In this document: positions 20,661 through 29,779 of the stretch, one piece after another
How the letters are laid out: every line of letters starts with the position of its first letter
How positions within the stretch are numbered: position 1 is the stretch's first letter
Origin: Hybos culiciformis
Taxonomy: Eukaryota > Arthropoda > Insecta > Diptera > Hybotidae
Length of the DNA stretch: 64,000 bases
Reading direction: 5' to 3'
NCBI GenBank assembly: GCA_964007475.1
Contig: OZ023274.1
Coordinates: 58,052,076-58,116,075, forward strand
Program-made: the position numbers and the translations under genes
Notes under the pieces: model-generated
Database searches by the model: none
What the model was told of the DNA's origin: nothing
Seen by the model: the letters and a program-made list of their open reading frames with translations, nothing else

Positions 20661-21449
20661 ATTACTATTTGTTTTTTATAAAGTTTTTAAGGATAAGGAT
20701 CAGGATGAACAAGTAAGTATGAAATTTGAAAAATTTTAGTAGTGTATTTTTTGAACAATTTTGATAAAAATGTCTATGTACTACTTTTTGTTTATTTTTT
20801 TTTTTTTTATAACAATTAAAGTTTAATGTTAAAATAATAGATAAAATTATAGTAAAATTTGATGTTTGGATAATATAGTTCGTAATTGGAACTTGCTCAC
20901 CGATTTTTGATGTAAACCTTCCTTTGTTCAGCACTGATGTTTATTCGCACGAATAATTTTTATTTATTTTAATTTAATTAAGTTTTTTTTTTTTTTTTTT
21001 ATTTTAATTGAAATTGTTTTTGATTTTTTTGTTTTCAACAATTTTTTTTTTTTTTGTTATTATTATTATTTTTATAAGGCCTTGCCTCAGTCTCAAGGCA
21101 AGATTAAGATTTTTGATGACTTTTACACCTTATACAAATAGGGATAATAATTTTAATTATTTAAGTTTTTGTTTTTGTAAATTTACTGTTAACCAATAAT
21201 TATTTTTTTTTTTTTATTATTTTTTTTCGATAAGGTCTTGTCTCAGTCTCAAGACAAGATTAAGTTTTTTTTTTTTTTTTTTTTTTATGACTTTTACACC
21301 TTATACAAATTAGGATAATAATTTTAATAATTTTAGTTTTAATTATGTTAATCACTAATTTATTTTGAACTAGTAAATTTATAAATTTAGTTTACTTTAA
21401 ATTTAGTTCACTTTATAAAATTAGTGTTTTTATTTTTTTTCTTAAAAAA

Positions 21450-21481
<32 letters not shown>

Positions 21482-21539
21482 ATAAAAATTGAATTTACTT
21501 TTATTTTAGATTTACCAAAAAATTCTTATTTTTGATAAA
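20661..21539 (-). other. TE2 leader, T-rich, with short direct repeats
   Basis: Untranslated region between primer site and gag, dominated by long T runs. A ~60-bp segment around 21078-21135 (AAGGCCTTGCCTCAGTCTCAAGGCAAGATTAAG-like, followed by GACTTTTACACCTTATACAAAT) recurs around 21233-21310 with changes. Each copy has an inverted pair (CTTGCCT.../...AAGGCAAG; TCTTGTC.../...AAGACAAG), so two related hairpins precede gag. Confidence 0.6.
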
Positions 21540-21556
21540 TCCTACCGACTGCGCCA
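21540..21556 (-). other. TE2 primer binding site (tRNA-Ser type)
   Basis: The plus strand reads TCCTACCGACTGCGCCA, i.e. minus TGGCGCAGTCGGTAGGA directly at the LTR end, sharing its last T. This is the serine-tRNA primer site known from 17.6/297. Confidence 0.85.
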
Positions 21557-21943
21557 GTTACCTTTATTACTCAATTGAAAAGCTAATCCGCAAGCTGTAA
21601 ATTCAAAATCGAAATAATTAAATAGGTCTTATTTGTTCTGATGATAAAAGTAAATTGATTTTTATTTTCTTTATTTCTTATTAGATGCTATTACTAAATG
21701 CTAATACAATAAAAATGAATTTATCTCTAAAAGTGTCAAATGACAAGCCAACGTTTGATTATTTCTTCAAAAGGAAATAATAAAGTATTTGTGAAACAAA
21801 GAGTCTTATAAACTGTACTTTATTTTAACTGTAATAGGAATTTAGATAAAAAAATGTTGACTTAACATTTTTTTGTCATACAGAATAATTTTAATTATCA
21901 TTTTTTGATACGTTTAAAATTATGTTAGAATTTAAACGTAACT
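21556..21943 (-). repeat. TE2 5' LTR
   Basis: 388 bp, minus orientation, paired with 14666-15054. The target duplication ATAT follows at 21944. Confidence 0.95.
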
Positions 21944-21977
21944 ATATAAAAAAAAAATATATATATAAAATAAAACT

Positions 21978-22615
21978 TACATGGACTTTCGACTCCTGAA
22001 TCAGCAGACTCATTCTCATCCATCCAAGGACATGTCCAGGTGTAATGTCCCTGCCGAAGACAGTGACCACATTCAGGTCCCCTATGTACCCCATCTCTGT
22101 GGTCTAACCCACACTCCCAGCAAAAATCACACTCTGAGATCAAGTGGAGATTGCTTCCACATCTCTGACACCACTGAAGTGAACGATACTAAAAAAAAAA
22201 AAATAATTGTTAATAAAATAATAAATATAAATGTAAAAAAAAAAAAAAATATACTCACATAAGTATAGGAGCAGGTGCCCTTGTGCACCTTCCTCCCACA
22301 ACCGTAACACTCGTTCCGAGTGTCCTTTAAATCCTCGACCACCTGGGCATCACACTGACGCCACAGATGACCCTTCTGGCCACAGCGCCAACAAATCCTA
22401 TAAGGGACAAGAATCGGAAAATCCCAACGGTTCATTCAAAGAAAAATTTTTATTAATAAAAAAATAAAAAATAAATAAAATAGGTATAATTTTAGAAAAA
22501 AAGAACCAACCCAATTTTTAAATATTCAAAAAAAAAAAAGGAAATTTACAAAAGGAAATTTTCATAGAAAAAAAAAAAACTTACCTATTTCACCTTTTAG
22601 ACAACCGAGATATTT
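21978..22615 (-). CDS. antisense multi-exon CCHC zinc-knuckle gene within TE1
   Basis: On the strand opposite to TE1 genes, coding blocks are joined by textbook splice sites. Exons as read: a 31-nt micro-exon 22615-22585 (T-tract plus TTTAG before it, GTAAGT after it); an exon ending at about 22261 with donor GTGAGT, entered at the acceptor CCCTTATAG near 22399 or from the ATG at 22435; and a third exon from about 22190 (long T-tract then TAG) to 21978 with donor GTAAGT. Intron 2 is ~70 nt, and the frame stays open across it. Knuckles: CWRCGQKGHLWRQC, CYGCGRKVHKGTC, CQRCGSNLHLISEC and CGHCLRQGHYTWTC, with further CX2C pairs between. It resembles CNBP-like nucleic-acid-binding proteins. The first exon and 3' end are not identified; TE2 sits just after the last donor. 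Confidence 0.65.
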
Positions 22616-23190
22616 CTAAAAAAAAAAAAAAACGAAAAACTTTTAAAAAAATTTTTTATAAAAAAATAAAACACAAATTTTTTTAACACAAAACTTTTTT
22701 ACAAAAAAAAAAAAAAACACCCAAAAATACTTTACACCGAATAAAAAAACACTTTTTACTTTTAACACGTATCAAAAAGTAATACGTATCAATATCGAAC
22801 TTAATGTTACCACCCAACACAAAAATCATCAGCGAGCCGCCGAACAAAATTTATTACCGGCTGAAGAAAAATTTTTTTATTGGATGGTTGACACTTGTAT
22901 CAAAATATACTTCTTACTAATTTTATTATCTATAAATAACAAAACTAATTTTTTATCTATTTTCTTATATTTTCAAAAAAATAAAAACAAAAAAAAAAAA
23001 AAACAAAAACGTCATGTAAAAAAATATTCTTCACACAAAAAGCAAAAAGAAATTTTTTTACCGCCAACAAGGTTTTCATAGCCACCACTAGGTGCAAACA
23101 GACAAAAAAAGCGCCACCACATAGCATAACATTGCGGTGAAGACACCTGTCGACAACAAATCAAGACAGAATTAAGTCCTCAAAAGTAGG
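22616..23190. other. A/T-rich TE1 region upstream of the zinc-knuckle exons
   Basis: No long ORF. Contains the second 31-bp direct repeat (23012-23042, identical to 14201-14231) and a less AT-rich patch (22800-22870 and 23060-23165) that could hold a promoter or first exon of the antisense gene, since it lies on its 5' side; not established. Confidence 0.4.
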
Positions 23191-23210
23191 CAAATAGAAA
23201 AATAATAGAA
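23191..23210 (+). other. purine-rich tract before the TE1 3' LTR
   Basis: A run of A/G with two T (AATAGAAAAATAATAGAAA-like) ends where similarity to the 5' LTR begins, as expected for a polypurine tract priming plus-strand synthesis. This supports the long-LTR reading. Confidence 0.4.
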
Positions 23211-24072
23211 AAAAAAATATACTAAGAAAACTTTTTGCTAACGAAAAATGTTTATATAAATATATCCTCTTTATAATATAAGAGAAATAAACAAAAAAAA
23301 AAAAGAGAAAGAACAAAAATTTGTATTCTTTGTAAACGGTTATCAAATAAGATATAACCAAAAATTTTTATGTAAATTGTTATCAAGAACTTATGTATAA
23401 CAAAAAAAAAAATAAATAAAAATCCTTTTTATTTTTTTTAAAAACTTTTATTTCCATATGTATGAAATCATATTGTTCACCAATCAACTATTTTTTATTG
23501 TAATCTTTTAAATTAAGTTTATAAAAAAAATTTTTTTATATTTAAATTGTACGTTTGTTAAATAAAGTATATAAAAAAAAAAAATAACTATGTGTTATTG
23601 CTAAATCAATTCCACAGGTCCTTATAGGTACCAAAAGAAATGCTGATATAAGTCCAGCTTTAGATGGCCATAGCCATGAGCTGAAGAATGACATCTTAGT
23701 CATTTGGTTTTAAGTTTTTTATTTTGAATTGGTTGGGGTTTCTCAAATATCCTTTTTTTTTTTAGATCTCCTTTTTATCTTCTTTTAAACGAAAGACATC
23801 CTATTAATATTGTTATGGACCCCCTTGGTGTTCACTGTCCTTACCCATCCACCGACGAGCTTAGACCCAGCCTTAGAACACGGATGTCCTTAGACAGTGG
23901 ACTCAACACCAGGCTAATTAATGAAAGTAGAGCACTTTCTCTTGCCTCTACTTTCACATGTTTCCCTTTTTATCATAACTTCCTTTATGATAAAATCCTT
24001 TTTGTTTGAGTTCATTTGAACTCAGATTGTTCGTAGTTTAACTACTTACTAATTTATATTTTTGACATAACA
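23211..24072 (+). repeat. TE1 3' LTR
   Basis: Direct repeat of 668-1531. The last 262 bp differ from the 5' copy at three sites; the first 600 bp have a similar density of changes. Ends CATAACA at 24072, directly joined to BEL gag coding. Confidence 0.8.
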
Positions 24073-24881
24073 TCCCACAGCTGGTGAGTATCTTTTGGGA
24101 GTTTTTGTGAGATGATGAATACGAGAATTGCGTCCCAATTAACCGTATCAATTTTTAAATGTTTGAGCCTCGAAATTAATTTATTGATTTTATCATACAA
24201 GTTTTTGATCTCGTTGGCATTTTGAGTTTTAATAACAGGTATAGTCATGAAACTGTGAAGTTCATTATTTACCAGGACTCTGGTGTTATTAAACCTATCG
24301 TTTAGCATTTGCCATGCACTGTCGTAATCTCCGTCAGAAACAGTGTAGTCAGCTAGTAAATCGGCCGCCGGGCCGCTGAGCAGCGATTTGAGAGTCCACA
24401 ATTTTGTGGCATTTTTCATGGGAGTTTCATGTACACTGGCCAGGAATAAATCTCGAAATGTTAGCCACGAATCATAATCTCCCTTAACGTGTGGGATTTG
24501 AACCCTTTGAACCCTTCTCTGACGTCGAGGGACTAGACGGTGGGTTTGAGATCAACAGAGGAAATTTATTGATAAAATCTCCCTGAATTGTGTCATAGTA
24601 TTGTAAATATGAATTTTCCAAATCCAAAAAAAAATATTTGTAGCAAAGTAATCGGTTTTTTTTAACGCATCTTCATCGTCGTATAAAACCTTCAAATGGT
24701 CGGAGTGTACCGACTTTATTTTTGAAAAATGATCTTCTAATGTTAAAGGCCTTTTTTCGAAATATACTTTTGTTTTTCTGTCTGCCCCGTCCTTTTTATA
24801 ATTTTTAAAAAATTGAGTTAAGGAAGCTTTATTCTGCTCTTGCAGAAACAGCAGACTTTCGAAGTTCTGAATGGGTGGCAT
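24073..24881 (-). pseudogene. gag: BEL/Pao gag fragment, truncated by TE1
   Basis: Minus-strand coding from ATG 24881: an N-terminal part (Leu-Thr-Leu-Glu-Asp-His-Phe-Ser-Lys-Ile, typical of BEL gag) to about 24552, a disrupted stretch, then from ~24510 a block with Tyr-Asp-Ser-Trp-Leu-Thr-Phe-Arg-Asp-Leu-Phe and Ala-Asp-Tyr-Thr-Val-Ser-Asp-Gly-Asp-Tyr-Asp, characteristic of the DUF1759 gag domain. It ends at 24073 where the TE1 LTR begins. At least one frameshift lies between the blocks. No protease or pol is present in the window. Confidence 0.8.
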
Positions 24882-25364
24882 TATTTTATTTGCCTTAGAT
24901 TAACCGTCGATCCAGCCAAATATAAAAAAAATTAACGAATGACTTACCGAATGATTTCCTATTGATCTTCAAGATTTTCTGCAGCTATTTGTTGGGTTGA
25001 TCGTTGATCGTCTGGCTAGATGATGGAACTTGAATTATCCGTACAATTGAAGATGAAATCTATAGTTGTCGGATCCCAATCTGTCGTTGCTTCGTATCCA
25101 AATCTATGGTTGCTTTCTCAAAAAAAATTTTTATAATTTTTCTTTCTCGAAAAATTTTTTTTTTTTTTTCAAAAATTTTATAAAAATATTTTTTTTTGAA
25201 TTTAAAATTTTAAAAATTTAAATTTGAATTTAAACTTGAACGACACTGTGTCTTAATTTTTTGAAATTTGGGAAGCTGAAGAGTTGTTTGGTTGATGAAT
25301 TGGTTTCTGAGCAGTCCCGGCAGCCTCACCGTGACAGTTGAATTTTTGTGGCTTGCTATACTCA
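24882..25364 (-). other. BEL/Pao 5' leader
   Basis: Between the primer site and gag ATG; T/A runs at 25110-25210, no ORF of note. Confidence 0.5.
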
Positions 25365-25384
25365 GAATCCGGCTCGAAGGACCA
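25365..25384 (-). other. BEL/Pao primer binding site (tRNA-Tyr)
   Basis: The plus strand reads GAATCCGGCTCGAAGGACCA, the 3' end of insect tyrosine tRNA including CCA, so on the minus strand it is a 20-nt primer site one base after the LTR. Confidence 0.85.
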
Positions 25385-25385
25385 A

Positions 25386-25589
25386 TGTTGCGAACGATGT
25401 GCAAAAATATCATTCCAAACGTTTACTTCTTCCAGCTGAAAATCCCTTGTTTTATTACAATAGATAAGTTCTTTAGTTTGAACTTATGAAAAATTTTCTG
25501 TTTAAAGAATTCTTACGAAAAAAAAAGACAAGTGTGTTCAATGACGATTAATTAAAATATATTTTCGCTTATAATTTTATGCTACAACA
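25386..25589 (-). repeat. BEL/Pao 5' LTR
   Basis: 204 bp with perfect TGTTG...CAACA ends and, on the minus strand, an AATAAA signal about 65 bp before the LTR 3' end. Directly abuts the primer site. Only this LTR is present. Confidence 0.7.
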
Positions 25590-26039
25590 AAATTCTTATT
25601 TCTAAATTCTACAATAAAAAAAGAAGAGAAAATAAATTCTCATAAATTTGACGAAGAACAACAAAGAGAAAATTCTTAAAATTGTACATTGATTTGCCAC
25701 ATAAAAAAAATATTTTTTTTTGTTTCACAGGAAATTTTAACTCAAGTTTCATGCTTTATTTTTTATATGAAATAATTATGAATTGCAAAAAAATGCAGTT
25801 AAGCAAAAACTTATCTGCAAAAAATTATTATTTTGCTAATAAAGGTTCCAAAAATGTACATGAATAAAATTATATATAAAAATTTGTACGAATAAAAGTA
25901 TAGGTTTTAAAAATTTCTAAAATAAAAATTTTGCCTTTGGCCTCTAACAGAAGCACTGCCAGAAGCTATAACATGCTTTGTTTATTTCGAATTCGATTCA
26001 GTCATTGAAATTGATAAAAACATTTTACAACAAATTTAA
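25590..26039. other. AT-rich spacer
   Basis: No gene recognised. It ends just upstream of the adenain-like ORF; the last 110 bp are less A/T-monotonous and may be its promoter. Confidence 0.4.
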
Positions 26040-26470
26040 ATGGATTCATCACAACTAAGATCACTGTTGAAATGTAACAAATCAACAAAAAAATATTTTA
26101 TTAGGGTTTTTCCTTGTGATAAACTTCCTAAAAAATTTAAGAAAAAGCCAGCAATGTTAATTGAAAACACAGATCCATCCAACAACAAAGGCCAACATTG
26201 GGTAGCATTTTATTTTTCTAAATATAATGAAGCGGAATATTTTGGTTCATTTGGGATGTATCCTTCAAATACATATTTTTTAAAGTTACTGAGAGATAAT
26301 TGTATAAGATTTGTAAGCAATAATAACTCTTCAAAATTTTTCATCAAACTTTTGTGGTCAATATTGTACTATCTTTTTGTATTATAAGTCAAAGGGCAAA
26401 TTTTTGAAATATATTTGTAATTTATTTAATCATGATCATAACAATGACTTAAAAATTGTAAATTAATTTA
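26040..26470 (+). pseudogene. adenovirus-type cysteine protease (adenain-like), frameshifted
   Basis: Starts at ATG 26040; 115 residues in the first frame. Residues 1-50 carry Val-Phe-Pro-Cys-Asp-Lys-Leu-Pro; then Asn-Thr-Asp-Pro-Ser-Asn...Gln-His-Trp-Val-Ala-Phe-Tyr-Phe gives the catalytic His, and Ala-Glu-Tyr-Phe-Gly-Ser-Phe-Gly follows, where relatives usually have Asp-Ser-Phe-Gly. The catalytic Cys block, FCGQYC, lies at about 26343-26365 in the next frame, which then runs to a stop near 26465. One frameshift between them kills the gene. Such proteases belong to Polinton/Maverick and adintovirus-type elements and to related insect repeats. Its neighbour on the minus strand is convergent. 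Confidence 0.7.
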
Positions 26471-27065
26471 AAAAATTATTTCGCCTAAAGATTAGGATTA
26501 AGAAAATTAAATGTAATCAAATCTGTAAATTTTTGTTTAAATAAAAGAACATAATTTTAATATGATATTTAGTTTTTATTTATTTTTTATTGATTAACAA
26601 ATTCGATAATTGCCATATCTTTTCGAGTATTATCTCGACCTTTAAAAACTAGATTAACTTTTTCACTGTTGAGTTTTTCCAGTTGTTTCTTAGTAGTACA
26701 CATTTCCCCAATTTTTCCGGTAAAAATACTGTAAATCCCGCTTCACCATCTTGGAGGTTAGCGTCCAATTGAGTGCCATATCTCGCCACTTGATGTGTGA
26801 AATCATTAACAGTGTATGGATCATCCGCAATCAAATCATCAATATTTTTATAAAATGTTTTTCACTTGCAAGTGCCTTAATGTTAGGGCATGCATTACCG
26901 GTTTACGGTGTACCGGTTAATCGGTAAATTGTGTCTTAAGAGCATTACCGAATTACCGGTAAATACACTTTTTTTTACCGGTAAAACTTGCAAATAAAAT
27001 TACATTAGATGATCATTCGATTCTATAATGTTTTCATTTTTCGAACAATATGCGAATGAAAAGAA

Positions 27066-27260
27066 ATGGATTTTTATCAGGAATTAACATCTGTTTACAA
27101 TCAACTAAAAACTATTCGGCCGACGAATGTGGAAGCAGAAAGAGCTTTTTCGATGGCAGCCAAGTCTGTACTTAATTTCGTTCAAGTCTAGATACTTCCA
27201 CATTGGACAATATGTGTTTTTGCGAATTTTTTCTAATCGCTAGAGAAGAGTGAAGAATCT
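27066..27260 (+). pseudogene. hAT transposase C-terminal dimerisation domain remnant
   Basis: Thr-Ile-Arg-Pro-Thr-Asn-Val-Glu-Ala-Glu-Arg-Ala-Phe-Ser-Met-Ala-Ala-Lys, then after a frameshift Arg-Ser-Ser-Leu-Asp-Thr...Leu-Asp-Asn-Met-Cys-Phe, the signature of the hAT dimerisation domain. The catalytic part is absent. Confidence 0.75.
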
Positions 27261-27377
27261 GCATAACTTTTATTTTTATATTTTTTTAAATACATTTATT
27301 TATGTAATAACTATTGAAATTGAATATAAATGAATTAAGTTCTTGATTTGAAATAATTAACCTTTTTATTTAGTAGT

Positions 27378-29141
27378 ACCATAAAGGAAGTATAATATAG
27401 AGTAACTATGTCAAACAACTTTTTAAAATATCGTTTTTATTTTTTTTCCTATTTTTTCAGACCCCCAAAACATATGTATGCAAAAAAGCTTTTCTATTCT
27501 CTCTAATACTCATTAATTTTTTTCAATTTTGAGGATGTTTAGTTTTAAAATTACACAACTTATAAAAATTCGAATGTAGTTGTGCGAAAAAACATAACTA
27601 TAATACATAAATGAAAAAATATGTGTCTAAATATGTATTGTTGTGATGTGCCAAAAACCAATTTATTACAACTATGATTTTTTTTTTAAAAAACTAGCAT
27701 CTTCGTCTTCATTGAAATTTATAAAATTCTTATCATAAGTTATTTCAAATCAATAAATATTATTTCAAATCAATAAAAATATATAAATATATATATATAT
27801 ACCTTTGGATAAAATATTCTTAAACGATAGTGGGAGACATTGTTTTATTTTTTCGTAAATTTACGTTTAATTAGTTCGTTCTTTAAAATAATAGTGTTTT
27901 AATAGTACATGTATATATTAAAACTTTGTTTTAATTATTTAAATTTAGAAATTTTTATAAGGACATTAAGAAAATTATACCGGAATATTTTATTATTATT
28001 GAAAATTTATCAATTTGGACACGGAATTAAAATAAATATAAATAATTTTAATAATATAAAGTAAAGTATTTATTAATTTATTTTATATATTAATGAGTAG
28101 GTAGTCGCACTTTTTTTAATGCGCAACCTTCACGTAAATATTTTACTAATTCATGAAGTTATAGCTCGATAAAAAGTAGTCGGCTAAACAAGTTATCTTC
28201 TATCGACCACAATCATAAAAAAAACTTAAAAAAAAAGTAATGATGTCCTTGAAATCAGAACAATTTTTATATCTCAAGAATTATGAGACTGATTTGGAAA
28301 TATTTTATTAACAGATTTCATATAAAATTTTTTGATAACTATTTTGCTCAAAATGTTTATAAAAATTTTTTTTTAACAAACAGTATACAATTACATTGCT
28401 GTTTGGACGCAACAAAATTATCAAAAAAATATGATTTCTGGTTCACCGAAACAGACGAATGTTATGAACATAAATTTAAATTTTTGGAGTTTGTTATTCT
28501 TAAAAAGTGAAAGTATCCTTACAAACCAAAATAAAAGAGCAAAAAAAATCATTATAAAATAATGTGAGCATCGTCGGTCTCATGCAAAAATCACGAAACT
28601 GCAAAAACATAGTTTTGAGAAAATTGGTTTTGAAAAATTTTTTCTTTTTTTGTTGTACGTTTTGGTACTTTCGGGAAAATAGAAATAGTCATTACGGATA
28701 ATTTATGAGAGCTTTCGACTTTGAACATATTCAAATTTTAGTTTTTTTTATGATTTTTGTGCAGTATTAGGTCAAAACGGCCAAACTTACAGTTTCGTGC
28801 TTTTTGCACGAGACCGACGATATGTAAATAAACATGAAATAAAATGATTTTATTAATGCTTTCAAATATAATTTTTTTATTTACATTCATCTTACCCAAT
28901 TTTTTTTTTATAGAGAACAAATACTAGTAAACATTAAAATACAATTATAATAAAGGAAATATTTTGTTTATTTTTAAAAGCTTTATATAAAAAATATTTT
29001 AAAAGCTCTAAAGCTCTCTCGTTATAGCGATATATTCTAAACAAAAATAAAAGCTTGGGGGTCTGATCTAATTTTGTTTAACTTTTTTTATTCGAATTTT
29101 TTGTATGGGACTAGTTCCTCTATTTATACTTCCTTTATGGT
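27378..29141. mobile_element. foldback element nested in the hAT
   Basis: Inverted ends ACCATAAAGGAAGTATA at 27378 and TATACTTCCTTTATGGT ending 29141, with AGT on both sides. A second inverted pair lies further in: TCAGACCCCCAA near 27463 and GGGGGTCTGATC near 29060. No coding. Exact ends are tentative. Confidence 0.6.
28570..28821. mobile_element. 252-bp MITE
   Basis: ATCGTCGGTCTCATGCAAAA at the left end is mirrored by TTTTTGCACGAGACCGACGAT at the right; the pairing extends inward to CACGAAACTG/CAGTTTCGTG. Nested in the foldback element. No target duplication was identified. Confidence 0.6.
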
Positions 29142-29361
29142 AGTACGTAAATAAAAAAAGGTCTTCAAAAGGATTAAAAATATAGTATTTAAAAATTCGG
29201 TAATTTACCGGTTAATCGGTTCCATGAAAACTTTTTATCGAATTACCGGTAATTTCAAAAGTCGGTAAATTTGCATGCCCTACTTAATGTGTTCGAAGAA
29301 ACTCTGTTAAAAAGGAAAAAAATTAATTAGAAAAATAATTAAATTTTTAAAAACTTACCAT

Positions 29362-29771
29362 TTTAAATAATATTTGCTGTAATCATTAAGAGTTGAAATT
29401 ATAATTGTAATTAATATTGAAATCTAAATTCTTTTATACCCAAATTAACACACACATTTGTATAAAAAAATTAAAAACTAACACTTTTACATTTATCCAT
29501 GAATCATCACCAACACTAAGATAATCAGCCGTGTAGTTGAAATGTAAACAAAACTTTTCGTAGGGATAATAAATAAAAAATTCCCACTAGTTTTCAAATT
29601 TTTGTTCGCATTGTTGGTCGGCAGTAATTTTTTTTGCCATTTTTGGTTTAGTTTTATAAATTAAAAAAAAATTTAAATGGAATAATATTGAAGATAAATT
29701 AATAAAAAATCAATATTTTATTAGTTTAGTAAAAAAAAATAATTTTTAACATCCAAAATAAAATAAAAATC
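29362..29771. other. intergenic, upstream of the small spliced gene
   Basis: AT-rich, no ORF. Would hold the promoter of the minus-strand gene that starts at 29361. Confidence 0.35.
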
Positions 29772-29779
29772 CTTCATAG

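Larger units (their letters stand above)
14666..21943 (-). mobile_element. TE2: errantivirus (gypsy/17.6/297 type), nested in TE1
   Basis: LTRs at 14666-15054 and 21556-21943 start AGTTAC and end GTAACT. ATAT lies on both sides (14662-14665 and 21944-21947), the target preference known for 17.6 and 297. On the minus strand the order is LTR, serine-type primer site, gag, pol, env, LTR. The pol frame is intact; gag has a frameshift and env two stops. The LTRs differ by very little, so insertion is recent and later than TE1. It interrupts the TE1 3' module, probably inside an intron of the antisense zinc-knuckle gene. Confidence 0.95.
668..24072 (+). mobile_element. TE1: env-bearing LTR retroelement (Ty3/gypsy-like), defective, with nested insertions
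   Basis: Bounded by near-identical direct repeats (668-1531 and 23211-24072). The order is LTR, lysine-type primer site, long leader, gag, protease, RT/RNase H/integrase, env, accessory ORF, hairpin cluster, antisense zinc-knuckle exons, purine-rich tract, LTR. The RT region carries deletions, so this copy cannot be autonomous. Nested in it are a foldback element (1848-3794) and TE2 (14666-21943). The RT and integrase sequence with a lysine-tRNA primer and env suggest the Osvaldo/Ulysses group of insect Ty3/gypsy elements; that placement is inference. No target duplication is visible at its ends. Confidence 0.8.
26884..29282. mobile_element. hAT element with 8-bp target duplication
   Basis: Ends TAGGGCATGCA...TGCATGCCCTA, flanked by CTTAATGT at 26876-26883 and 29283-29290. 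ACCGGT/ACCGGTTAA-rich subterminal repeats lie at both ends. A transposase remnant (next entry) is inside, and two foldback insertions enlarge it. Confidence 0.93.
26593..29361 (-). pseudogene. small spliced gene of unknown function, split by hAT
   Basis: Minus strand: ATG at 29361-29359 is followed immediately by donor GTAAGT; a 55-nt intron ends in TTTTTAACAG at 29304; exon 2 (29303-29283, then 26883-26593 beyond the hAT) gives Ser-Phe-Phe-Glu-His-Ile-Lys-Ala-Leu. One copy of the 8-bp duplication belongs to the gene. The rest encodes about 110 residues (Asp-Asp-Leu-Ile-Ala-Asp-Asp-Pro-Tyr-Thr-Val-Asn-Asp-Phe ... ending Ala-Ile-Ile-Glu-Phe-Val-Asn-Gln-stop near 26593). Apparent one-base indels lie near 26845 and 26720. 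The product is soluble and acidic; I do not recognise it. Its tail-to-tail position with the adenain-like gene suggests both come from one Polinton-like element. Confidence 0.55.

Noticed and set aside
21925..22435. Zinc-knuckle ORFs as part of a gag gene of another LTR element
   Set aside because: Blocks are separated by clear introns, there is no capsid-like sequence, and knuckle number is higher than in gag proteins.
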